Under the pieces are notes generated by a model that had not been told where the DNA came from, ran no database searches, and saw only the letters and a program-made list of their open reading frames with translations. Positions 9,380 through 16,707 of a stretch of DNA of 64,000 bases are shown here, piece after piece (the first letter of the stretch is position 1; each line of letters opens with the position of its first letter). This DNA comes from Halorubrum salsamenti (GTDB lineage Archaea; Halobacteriota; Halobacteria; Halobacteriales; Haloferacaceae), in assembly GCF_007671685.1 (NCBI RefSeq), contig NZ_VCNL01000001.1, forward strand, positions 496,001-560,000. The letters are read 5' to 3'. The translations under genes were made by a program, and so were the position numbers.

Positions 9380-9395
9380 TACTGACAATTGAGTA
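9380..9395. promoter_or_regulatory. TrmB operator-like site TACT-N7-GAGTA
   Basis: The sequence is TACTGACAATTGAGTA, an exact match to the published Halobacterium TrmB consensus (TACT, 7-8 nt, GAGTA). It lies 19 bp upstream of the trmB1 start codon. That the site works is inference; the match is direct. Confidence 0.65.
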
Positions 9396-9653
9396 GCTAC
9401 TGCGGATTTGATCTCCCACGTGAAAATCACTTCCCCTTCTGAACCCCCATCGGCGCCGAACCGCACACGCGGTGACTCCATGATCGTCCCCTATCGCGGC
9501 GCTCCGGGCTCCGAAGAGGCGTCATGGAGAGGAGAGAGATCGGCGCCCGATCGGCGCCAGTGGTCACCACAGCGATCTCGTCGGGGTCAGATCCGATCCG
9601 AATTAACTCATATAATCACAATAAGAATATATCCCGGGGACACGAAACGGTCG

Positions 9654-9674
9654 ATGGCACACGGGTTCAGATAG
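9654..9674 (+). other. Possible leader micro-ORF (six codons plus stop)
   Basis: ATG followed by five sense codons and TAG, encoding MAHGFR. A TATA-like box at 9626-9632 would place the transcription start at or next to this ATG, so it could be a leaderless upstream ORF in the trmB2 transcript. The first nine bases are the same as the MAHK gene starts at 13688, 51970 and 62232. Chance cannot be excluded for such a short ORF. Confidence 0.3.
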
Positions 9675-9703
9675 GGTCCCAACCACTCTGCGCCCGCGTG
9701 CCC

Positions 9704-9722
9704 GACTACCCCTCGGGTAGTC
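9704..9722. promoter_or_regulatory. Perfect inverted repeat upstream of trmB2
   Basis: GACTACCC-CTC-GGGTAGTC, with two 8-bp arms, lies 25 bp before the trmB2 ATG. The position fits an operator or a short 5' hairpin controlling trmB2. It differs from the TACT-N7-GAGTA site, so it could bind another protein. Confidence 0.5.
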
Positions 9723-9747
9723 TTCGACCGAGAGGACGCCCCTTCAG

Positions 9748-10533
9748 ATGAGTTTCAACAATTCGGACGACCCGCGATCGACCGCCGTCGACCAGCTCGA
9801 AGCGTTCGGCCTGAGTACCTACGCGGCCAGGACGTTCGTCGCGCTGGCCGGTCTCGGCGAGGGGACCGCCAAGGACGTGAGCGCGCTGGCGGAGGTCCCC
9901 CGTACGCGCGTCTACGACGCGACCGCCGAACTCCGAGAGCACGGTCTCGTCGACGTTCAGCAGTCCACGCCAAAGCGGTTCACCGCGGTGTCGGCGGAGA
10001 CCACCGGTCGACGGTTCCGCCGGGAGTACACGCACCGGGCGGACGCGCTGACGGAGGCGCTCGACGGGATCGAGCCGGTGACACCGAACGCGGAACAGCG
10101 CGGCGTCTGGACGGTCACGGGGCGGGAGATGGTGTCGGACCGGGTCGTGGAGTTCGTCGACGGCGCGAGCGAGGAAGTCGTCCTCGTGACGCTCGACGCC
10201 CTCCTGACCGACGACGTCGCCAGCGCCCTCCGGAGCGCGACGGACCGTGGCGTCGCCGTCCGGGTATGCGGGATGGATTTCTCGGCGACGGAGGGGAGCG
10301 GCGATCGCCTGCCGGACGGGTGCGGCTTCGAGTCTTCCCGGACGTGGAGCGGGGTCCCCGCCGGGCGGCTCCTGATGGTCGATCGCAGTCGGACGCTCGC
10401 GAGCGTGGTGGTGGACGGCGACGGAGAGCACCCGCCGGGCGAACGCGACGAGACCGCGATCTGGGGCGCCGGCGACAACAACAGCCTCGTGGTCGTGCTG
10501 AAAGCGATGTTCGCGTGGCTCAACGGCGAATAG
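9748..10533 (+). CDS. TrmB-family transcriptional regulator (trmB2)
   Basis: A 261-aa paralogue of the divergent trmB1. The winged helix (residues about 14-95) has the same layout: LEAFGLSTYAARTFVALAGLGEGTAKDV, then EVPRTRVYDATAELREHGLV and an FRREY linker. The C-terminal domain has VVLVTLDALLTDDVASALRSATDRGVAVRVCG and a conserved LLMVDRSRTLASVVV, and ends in a hydrophobic helix. The two proteins share architecture but differ in the effector domain, so they probably sense different ligands. The ATG at 9748 is the only good start. It is followed 129 bp later by a HalOD1 gene. The role in glycan or sugar metabolism is inferred from the neighbourhood. Confidence 0.86.
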   Translation: MSFNNSDDPRSTAVDQLEAFGLSTYAARTFVALAGLGEGTAKDVSALAEVPRTRVYDATAELREHGLVDVQQSTPKRFTAVSAETTGRRFRREYTHRADALTEALDGIEPVTPNAEQRGVWTVTGREMVSDRVVEFVDGASEEVVLVTLDALLTDDVASALRSATDRGVAVRVCGMDFSATEGSGDRLPDGCGFESSRTWSGVPAGRLLMVDRSRTLASVVVDGDGEHPPGERDETAIWGAGDNNSLVVVLKAMFAWLNGE

Positions 10534-10662
10534 CGAGCCGGTCTGTCACCCGTGTCCTTACAAACGTTCTTCCCCTCGGCGCCGTGATGCAGCATATAGT
10601 GGCTGACACATCCCCGGGGAGCGACGACGCAGACGGGATGGACGACTGAGATCAGCACTCGA

Positions 10663-10989
10663 ATGGATATGACTTTCAATACCGTGAACCAAGCGGGAGA
10701 CGTGGAAGATAGTGAGCCGTCGGATACCGTTCAGGCCGCGTGGGACAGTTCCGGATCCCCAAGTATGGCCGTCATGGAGGCGGTCGCGGCCGCGACCGGA
10801 CGGAACACGATGGAGATGCCGAGTCTGTACGACACCCTCGACGTCGAAGCGCTGGACGGCCTCCTGACCTCCGAACGGGCCGCGGCGAACGGAAACGTCG
10901 CCGTCTCGTTTACGTACGACGGGGCGTACGTCTGGATCGACAGCAGTGGCGCGATCGAAATCGACCCGAACGCGGCTCGTTCCGAGTAA
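10663..10989 (+). CDS. HalOD1 output-domain protein
   Basis: A 108-aa acidic protein. Residues about 35-103 match the haloarchaeal output domain 1 (HalOD1) pattern: an AVMEAVAAATGRNTMEMPSLYDTLDVEALDGLL helical half, followed by a short beta half ending in VSFTYDGAYVWIDSSGAIEI. The domain is common as a stand-alone signalling partner in haloarchaea; its molecular role is unknown. Two start codons are possible, 10663 or 10669 (third codon). Three more HalOD1 proteins occur in the window (33425, 59020, 63746). Confidence 0.8.
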   Translation: MDMTFNTVNQAGDVEDSEPSDTVQAAWDSSGSPSMAVMEAVAAATGRNTMEMPSLYDTLDVEALDGLLTSERAAANGNVAVSFTYDGAYVWIDSSGAIEIDPNAARSE

Positions 10990-11028
10990 GGCGGTGGTGC
11001 CTCCGAGTGGGCCCCAGGGCCTTCGGGC

Positions 11029-11289
11029 TTAAATAACGGTCGTGACCCGGAGGTAGACGACGTATCCGAACACCGCGAAACAGACCGCGACGAGCGCCCG
11101 GAGCGGGAGCCACCACCGCTCGCCGCTCTCCGTCGGCGCGTACAGCTGCATGACCGACAGCAGGCCGATGAAGGAGACGACGAAGAAGTTCTGCGGAGTG
11201 AACGCGTCGAGCGCGACCAACACGCCGAGCGACGCGAGCAGCCACGCGATCAGCGTCACGAGGAACCCGTCGCGGTGTTCGGAAGCCAT
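11029..11289 (-). CDS. Small membrane protein, 86 aa
   Basis: An 86-aa hydrophobic protein with three predicted helices (about residues 8-27, 33-50 and 60-82) and a short TESGERWW loop. No family recognised. The start ATG at 11289 is the first in frame. It faces the HalOD1 gene tail to tail, 40 bp apart, and is divergent from the large membrane protein at 11590. Hydrophobic composition and haloarchaeal codon use support a real gene; its function is unknown. Confidence 0.6.
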   Translation of the reverse strand: MASEHRDGFLVTLIAWLLASLGVLVALDAFTPQNFFVVSFIGLLSVMQLYAPTESGERWWLPLRALVAVCFAVFGYVVYLRVTTVI

Positions 11290-11589
11290 TGAGCGGGGTA
11301 CCGCCTCGACACGGGTTGTTATATCAGCGCTAACCGGCGGGTCGTGGCGACCGGTCCAGAGTCAGCGTCGGCCGCGCCGGAGACCCCGCCGGAGACAGCG
11401 CCGATCGCCGCCGAACCCGGCACTGCGGCGCTGACGCGGTCCGTGATGCGGCCGCGATCGCGGTCCGGTACCGAGGGACCGAGCGTTATCTCGGGTATTA
11501 CTACACGGACTAGGTCACTGTGTCGGGACAGGTACCGCCCGCGGGCGCTGTCGCCTGTGACCCCGCGGGCCGCCGGATTTCGATACGAC

Positions 11590-13500
11590 ATGTACGACGA
11601 CACCGGGACGCTGTGGACGAAGTGGTTGGCGGCCGTCGGGACCGCGTGTCTGTTGGGGGCGGTGTGGTTCCTCTACCGGGTCCCGTCCGCGACCGGCTAC
11701 GAGGTCTCGATATACCGCGCGTACCCGACGCTCTTCTGGGTGTTCCTGGTAGCGGCGATGTTCGTCGGCCAGCTCGTCGTGCTGCTGGCCGGGACCGCCG
11801 ACGGACGTGACGCGGCGGACCTGCTTCCCGGGGCGGCGCTCGTCGTCGTTCCCGGATTCGTCTTAGTGCTGCTTCCGTACGTCCGCGGATATCCGGTGTA
11901 CGGTCGGGGCGACGTGCTGACGCATCTCGGGCTTCTGCGAGACCTCCCTGAGCTCGGGATCGCCCTGAACATCTACCCCCCGACCCACATCCTCACCCAG
12001 GCGCTGTCGGCCGCGACCGGGCTGCCGGAGGTGAACACGATCAACCTCCTGTCGCCCGTGTTCCTCGCCGTCTACCTCGGCTCGATGGCGCTGTTAGTCG
12101 ATCACCTGTTCGACGACGCCCGACGGCGGGCGTTCTGTCTGCCCGTCGTGCTGGTTCCGATCGGCGGCTCGGCCCACGTGACGGCCGTCCCGTTCGTCCT
12201 GAGCGTCCTCCTCGCCCCGTTCCTCCTCTACCTCCTCGTCAAGGAGCGGGGTTCGCACGCGGTCCCCGTCCGCGCGCTGGTGTTGATAGCGATCGCCGGC
12301 GTCGTGGTGTACCATCCGCTGACGGCCGCCTTCGCGCTGGTCGCCCTCGGCACCTACAGCGTCTTCAACAGGGTCCCGGTGATACGGACGCAGTGGAGCG
12401 GACTCCCGAACGTCACCTCGCTGGCGACCGTACTGTTCGTTTCCTGGTACGTGAAGTACACCGGGATCATCGTTCGGTTCCGGAACGTCGTCGACGACTT
12501 TCTGGGCCCGACCGGCGGCTCTTCCCCCCTCCAGTCCACCACCGAGACGGTCGAGCGCACGTCGCCCGACCTGATCGACCTGCTCAAGGTCGCGCTCATC
12601 CAGTACGGCGTCGACCTGCTGGTCTTCGGACTGGCGTCGACGTTCTTCGGTATCGCGGTCATGCTGTGGTACTACCGGAACGAACGACCGGCCGTCTTCA
12701 CGTTCGCGTACGGGAGCACGACGTTTTTGTTCGGACTGATGGCGACGCTGTTCCTGACGAACGACCTCATCGCCGGGTTCGGTCGGCCGCTCCTGTTCGG
12801 GAAGCTGTTCGCCGCGTCGTTCGTCGGGGCGCTGTTTCATCTCGTCTGGCGGCGGTCGGACAGGATCGAGGTGCGCACCGTCGTCAGCGTCGTGTTCGCC
12901 GGGCTGTTGTTGGTGACGATCATGCTGTCCGTGTTCGGAATGTTCACATCCCCCATTGTGTTCGACAAGAACCACCAGGTCACCGAGATGGAACTCGACG
13001 GGACGGAGTGGCTGTTCGAGAACCGGGACTCGGACCACCTCATCGACGAGCAGGGGATCCGCCACTACCGCTTTTATCACTACTACTACGGGACAAACCA
13101 ACCGGACGAAACGATCCGCTGGGAAGGAGCGTCACCCCCGGATCACTACAACTACACCGTTAACGAGCGGCTCGGCCAGAGCTACGACGACGACAGGTAT
13201 CTGCTGTTGCCGCGGGCGGGACGGATCACGTATCCGGAGCGGTTCCCGGACTACCGCGAGCAGTGGCGGTTCGTCCCCGAGGACTTCGAACGACTCGAAG
13301 TCGATCGATCTGTCAACCGCGTGTACGACAACGGGGAAGTGAACGTGTACCTGGTCGAGTCCGGATCGGCGCCCGCCGAAGCCGACAGCGGGACGGACGA
13401 TACTGACATGGCGGCCGGAGGCAACGAGACGGCCGGAGGGAACGGAACAGCCGGAGCCGACGGCGAGATCCCCAACCGGATCCGAGCGAAAACGAGATAA
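11590..13500 (+). CDS. Large polytopic membrane protein, GT-C-like glycosyltransferase candidate
   Basis: A 636-aa protein with about 12-13 hydrophobic segments over residues 10-460 and a soluble C-terminal domain of about 170 residues. The tail is Gly/Asn/Thr-rich and ends basic. The first large outer loop contains an Asp in YGRGDVLTHLGLL and a YPPTHILTQALSAATGL stretch, which recalls the acidic first loop of GT-C enzymes. The C-terminal part has many Tyr/Asp (YHYYYGTNQPDE) and probably faces outside. The ATG at 11590 was preferred over an 82-codon upstream extension of poor, Pro/Arg-rich composition; a TATA-like GTATTACTA at 11494-11502 supports a leader. Similar proteins occur in haloarchaeal eps loci. 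The enzymatic role is inference. Confidence 0.7.
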   Translation: MYDDTGTLWTKWLAAVGTACLLGAVWFLYRVPSATGYEVSIYRAYPTLFWVFLVAAMFVGQLVVLLAGTADGRDAADLLPGAALVVVPGFVLVLLPYVRGYPVYGRGDVLTHLGLLRDLPELGIALNIYPPTHILTQALSAATGLPEVNTINLLSPVFLAVYLGSMALLVDHLFDDARRRAFCLPVVLVPIGGSAHVTAVPFVLSVLLAPFLLYLLVKERGSHAVPVRALVLIAIAGVVVYHPLTAAFALVALGTYSVFNRVPVIRTQWSGLPNVTSLATVLFVSWYVKYTGIIVRFRNVVDDFLGPTGGSSPLQSTTETVERTSPDLIDLLKVALIQYGVDLLVFGLASTFFGIAVMLWYYRNERPAVFTFAYGSTTFLFGLMATLFLTNDLIAGFGRPLLFGKLFAASFVGALFHLVWRRSDRIEVRTVVSVVFAGLLLVTIMLSVFGMFTSPIVFDKNHQVTEMELDGTEWLFENRDSDHLIDEQGIRHYRFYHYYYGTNQPDETIRWEGASPPDHYNYTVNERLGQSYDDDRYLLLPRAGRITYPERFPDYREQWRFVPEDFERLEVDRSVNRVYDNGEVNVYLVESGSAPAEADSGTDDTDMAAGGNETAGGNGTAGADGEIPNRIRAKTR

Positions 13501-13650
13501 CACCTCGTTAACAGCGCCTTAATATCGTCCTAACTGCTCCACGGACTGGGAGAATTCCCCGCAAAGCCGCACCTCGACGCCGAAACCGCCTCTCCGTCGA
13601 TCCGGTTAGTGAGATGAACAGTCATCAAGTGATGAACATATAAGTAACGA

Positions 13651-13687
13651 TATACTTATTGCGGTTAACCTTGGATTACCATCCGCA
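13651..13687 (+). promoter_or_regulatory. MAHK-type promoter and leader, copy A
   Basis: TATACTTATTGCGG (13651-13664) followed by TTA, GGATTA and CCGCA directly before the ATG. With TATA at 13651-13658 the transcript would start about 7 nt before the ATG. From 13652 into codon 8 the sequence is 52/58 identical to copy B at the other Tat gene (complement of about 51949-52006), far beyond chance for unrelated genes. Confidence 0.65.
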
Positions 13688-13906
13688 ATGGCACACAAGC
13701 TGGCACACAACGGCGGTAGCGACCGCTCTACGACGTCATCTGACGATGGCCGGAAACGGCGACTTACCCGGCGGCAGTACGTTAAGCTCGGCAGCGCAAC
13801 TGCAGCGAGTCTCCTGATCGGCGGGGCGTCGGTCAGCGGGTCGACGGGCGCGACGACGGACACCGGCGAGCTCTTCTGGACCGACTTCAGCGACGGATCG
13901 CTATGA
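13688..13906 (+). CDS. Detached Tat signal peptide ORF of the following pectate-lyase-fold protein
   Basis: A 72-aa product: MAHKLAH N-terminus, polar linker, then a twin-arginine signal (LTRRQYVKLG followed by the hydrophobic SATAASLLIGGASV) and a short mature stretch ending FSDGSL. It stops at a TGA that overlaps the ATG of the next ORF (ATGA, 13903-13906). Related secreted proteins normally carry the Tat signal on the same polypeptide. This therefore looks like a -1 frameshift between signal and enzyme, either a natural mutation, a sequencing error or programmed slippage. Its start-codon region is fully complementary to the loop of the putative RNA at 30004-30078. Confidence 0.75.
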   Translation: MAHKLAHNGGSDRSTTSSDDGRKRRLTRRQYVKLGSATAASLLIGGASVSGSTGATTDTGELFWTDFSDGSL

Positions 13907-16611
13907 CGGTCCTGAACGTCCAAGATTTCGGCGCGGTCGGGGACGGCTCGACCGACGACACCGCCGCGATCCAAGACGCGATCGACGCGGCGGGCGACGG
14001 CGACGAGGTGTACGTCCCCGCGACCGGGAGCTCCTACCTCGTGACGGGATGGGACAGCATCATCGACGTCGATTCGTCGAACGACGGCGTCCGGCTCTAC
14101 GGCAACGGCAGGGAGAGCCGGATCGAGTACGCCGGCGGTAACGACGGACGGAACGTGTTCATGGTCAGCGTCGACCCCGGAGACGAGGGCCTCGAAGGTT
14201 TCGTGCTGGAGCACCTGACGCTCGACGGGGGACTCGACAGCGTCGACGGCGACCCGAACGTCGCCTCGGCGGTCCAGGTTCGGAGCCCGGAATCCGGCGC
14301 CGAGGGCAACGTGGACATCACGGTCCGCGACGTGCGGGCGACGAACTGCTACGGCAACGGCATCGACGTCGGCGCCGCGGGAACGACGGTCGTGAACTGC
14401 ACGGCCGAGAACAACCGACAGCACGGGTTCGGGATGGAGACCAGCTACGACCCGTTCCAGGACCCGCCCGTCCGGTTCGAGCGCTGTCTCTCTCGTGGAA
14501 ACGGCTTCGGTGGGGGGTACTACGGCATGGACCTGTCGGGGGGAAAGGCCGTGGCCGAGGACTGCGTGCTCCGCGACAACGAGGGCGCGGGCGCGACCAA
14601 GTGCTCGGTCGGGAGCGAACACATGGTGTACCGGCGCTGTCGGCTGGCGAGCAACGAGGGTCACACCTTCCAGAACACGAGCGGAGAGGGCGCGACCGTC
14701 GTCTTCGACCGGATCGTCGCCGAGGACAACGTGGACTGCATGCGGCTGACGGAGGACGGAGTCTACCGGGTCCCGGCGGGCTCGGAGCTCGTGTTCGTCG
14801 ACAACGGGCCGGACGTTCGCGGCGGGCTGTACCTCACCCACGAGTCGGTGTTGGAGGCCGGCGACGCGACGCTCTGGATCAACGGCCAGACCGGCGGGGC
14901 CGGCCTGCGCGCCAGCTCTGACGGGAGCGGGAGCCGCGTCGGGACCTACTACCACGCGAACAACGAGGACGGGGCGGTCTCGAACGATCAGCACATCTCG
15001 TTCGGGACGGTCGCGAGCGATCTGAAGACCGACCTCGACGCCGTTCCGACCGCCGATCAGGTCGGCGCGTGGACCGGCGCCAAAAGTGACGCCGGTAGTG
15101 ACGACGGGACGACCGACGACGGGTCGACCGACGACTCGCCGTTCGAGGCCTGGACCCCGCGGTGGGACGCCGACGCCAGCGACTGGGGCGTCGTCGCGGG
15201 CGACGAGTACGAGGGCGGGCACGCGCTCCGGTACGACCACGACGGCACGGACGTGGCCCGGCGGGCGATCTCCTGGGACGCCGTCGGCACCCCCTCGGAC
15301 GTCGAGGTCCTGGACAGGGTCCGGGTTCCGTCGTTCGACGCCGACGGGGACCGCGGGTACCACGCCCGGGTGCACCTCCGGTCGTCGTACGCCGGCGGGG
15401 AGGAGCTCGGCTACTGGATCGAACTGGAGGACGCCGAGGACGGGTTCAGGCTGGCCAAGTACTCCGCCGACGGGATGGAGACGCTGGCACGGTTCGGCAC
15501 GCCCGCAGAGGGGACGTTCTTCTACCGCCGGTTCCGTGCCGAGGGCGACCGCCTCCGGGTCAAAGTGTGGGAGGCGACCGAGTCCGAACCCGACGGCTGG
15601 GACGTCGACACCACCGACGCGGACCACGCCGACGGGTGGGTCGGGCTCGGCTCCTTCGACCCGGGCGCGTTCCAGACGGACGTGCTCGGCGTCGCGACCG
15701 ACGGCGGAACGGTCCAACTCGAGTCCGACGCTGCGCAGCCGACGGTGTCCTGGCGGGGTCCCGTCGACGGGGACACGGTCGGCGGGAGCGTTCCGGTGCG
15801 GATCGAGGCCGCGGACGGCGCCGGGTCCAGCGAGGGCGTGACCGTCGAGTACCGAGCCGCCGGCGGCTCCTGGACGGCGACGACCTACGACGCCGAGAGC
15901 GACACCCACGAGGCGACGTGGGACTCCACCGACGTCGCCGCGGGCGACGTCTCGCTCGAGGCGCGCGCGACGAGCGACGACGGGTCGACCGCCGGCGCGA
16001 CGGTCTCGGTGACCGTCGACAACGACCCCGAGGTCGTCTCGCTGGAGGCCCGGGACCTGACGGCCGACGGAGCGACGCTCGCCGGCGACCTCCGGGACCT
16101 CGGCGGAGATGATGAGGTCCGCGTGCGCTTCGAACTGCGCGCCGCGGACACGGACGCCTGGACGGCCGTGGGCGGCGAGACGCTCGGTTCGCCGTCGGAA
16201 TTCACGCACATCGTGTCGGGACTCAACCCGGGCGGCGCGTACGAGTTCCGCGCCGTCGCCGACGGGGACAACGCGACCGTTTCCGGGGAGGCCGTCCCGT
16301 TCGCGACGCGCGAGGACGCGGACGGGAACGACGCACCGACGGTCGATCGGTTCGAGGTCACCGATCGGAGCGGGAACAAGTGGACGCGGTTCGACGTCGA
16401 CTGGGCGGTGACCGACGGCGACGGCGACCTCGACGCGGTCGTCTCGACGCTCAAACGCAACGGCCGAACGGTCGCCGCGGAGAGCACGACCGTGTCGGGG
16501 GACTCGGCGAGCTACACTCACGTACTCCGCGTTCGCGGGAAGGTCGACGCCGTCCACCTCTGCGTGAACGACACGTCGAACGCGACGGCGATGCGGAAGC
16601 GAGATATCTAA
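13903..16611 (+). CDS. Secreted pectate-lyase-fold multidomain protein, lacking its own signal peptide
   Basis: 902 aa. Residues 1-30 contain the Pectate_lyase_3 hallmark VQDFGAVGDGSTDDTAAIQDA, which opens a right-handed beta-helix to about residue 400. Then come a DDGTTDDGSTDD linker, a laminin-G-like domain of about 190 residues, an Ig-like domain (VSWRGPVDGDTVGGSVPV) and fibronectin-III-like domains to the end. Such proteins bind or cleave acidic polysaccharide at the cell surface. No signal peptide exists in this frame; it sits in the overlapping upstream ORF (13688-13906). Without a frame change the enzyme would stay inside. Translation could be coupled through the ATGA overlap, but that would not attach the signal. 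Catalytic residues are not identifiable. Confidence 0.85.
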   Translation: MTVLNVQDFGAVGDGSTDDTAAIQDAIDAAGDGDEVYVPATGSSYLVTGWDSIIDVDSSNDGVRLYGNGRESRIEYAGGNDGRNVFMVSVDPGDEGLEGFVLEHLTLDGGLDSVDGDPNVASAVQVRSPESGAEGNVDITVRDVRATNCYGNGIDVGAAGTTVVNCTAENNRQHGFGMETSYDPFQDPPVRFERCLSRGNGFGGGYYGMDLSGGKAVAEDCVLRDNEGAGATKCSVGSEHMVYRRCRLASNEGHTFQNTSGEGATVVFDRIVAEDNVDCMRLTEDGVYRVPAGSELVFVDNGPDVRGGLYLTHESVLEAGDATLWINGQTGGAGLRASSDGSGSRVGTYYHANNEDGAVSNDQHISFGTVASDLKTDLDAVPTADQVGAWTGAKSDAGSDDGTTDDGSTDDSPFEAWTPRWDADASDWGVVAGDEYEGGHALRYDHDGTDVARRAISWDAVGTPSDVEVLDRVRVPSFDADGDRGYHARVHLRSSYAGGEELGYWIELEDAEDGFRLAKYSADGMETLARFGTPAEGTFFYRRFRAEGDRLRVKVWEATESEPDGWDVDTTDADHADGWVGLGSFDPGAFQTDVLGVATDGGTVQLESDAAQPTVSWRGPVDGDTVGGSVPVRIEAADGAGSSEGVTVEYRAAGGSWTATTYDAESDTHEATWDSTDVAAGDVSLEARATSDDGSTAGATVSVTVDNDPEVVSLEARDLTADGATLAGDLRDLGGDDEVRVRFELRAADTDAWTAVGGETLGSPSEFTHIVSGLNPGGAYEFRAVADGDNATVSGEAVPFATREDADGNDAPTVDRFEVTDRSGNKWTRFDVDWAVTDGDGDLDAVVSTLKRNGRTVAAESTTVSGDSASYTHVLRVRGKVDAVHLCVNDTSNATAMRKRDI

Positions 16612-16707
16612 CCGGTCGACGAGCGTCCAACGCCTCCGAGGCGTCGAACCCGCGGTCTGGGTGTTTGCCTCCTCTTAACTATCCCTCGCTGTCCCCAAAC
16701 GACGCCA

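Larger units (their letters stand above)
9362..9747. promoter_or_regulatory. Divergent control region between two trmB paralogues (386 bp)
   Basis: No long gene. Seen from left to right: a 12-mer GGGTCCCAACCA (9362-9373) directly before the trmB1 ATG; a TACT-N7-GAGTA site (9380-9395) with another TACT half-site just beyond; and an AT-rich block (9600-9635) in otherwise GC-rich DNA with TATA-like AATATAT at 9626. Then follow a seven-codon micro-ORF (9654-9674), a second copy of the 12-mer (9674-9685), and a perfect 8-bp inverted repeat with a 3-nt spacer (9704-9722) 25 bp before the trmB2 ATG. This is far more elaborate than other intergenic regions here and suggests cross-regulation of the two regulators. 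Confidence 0.7.

Noticed and set aside
11344-11589. 82-codon N-terminal extension of the GT-C-like protein
   Set aside because: Ala/Pro/Arg-rich with no signal or helix; a promoter-like box lies inside it.
13606-16557. 983-aa open frame on the minus strand
   Set aside because: Shadow of the pectate-lyase-fold gene; Arg/Val/Pro-rich, with no motif or signal, typical of antisense frames in GC-rich DNA.
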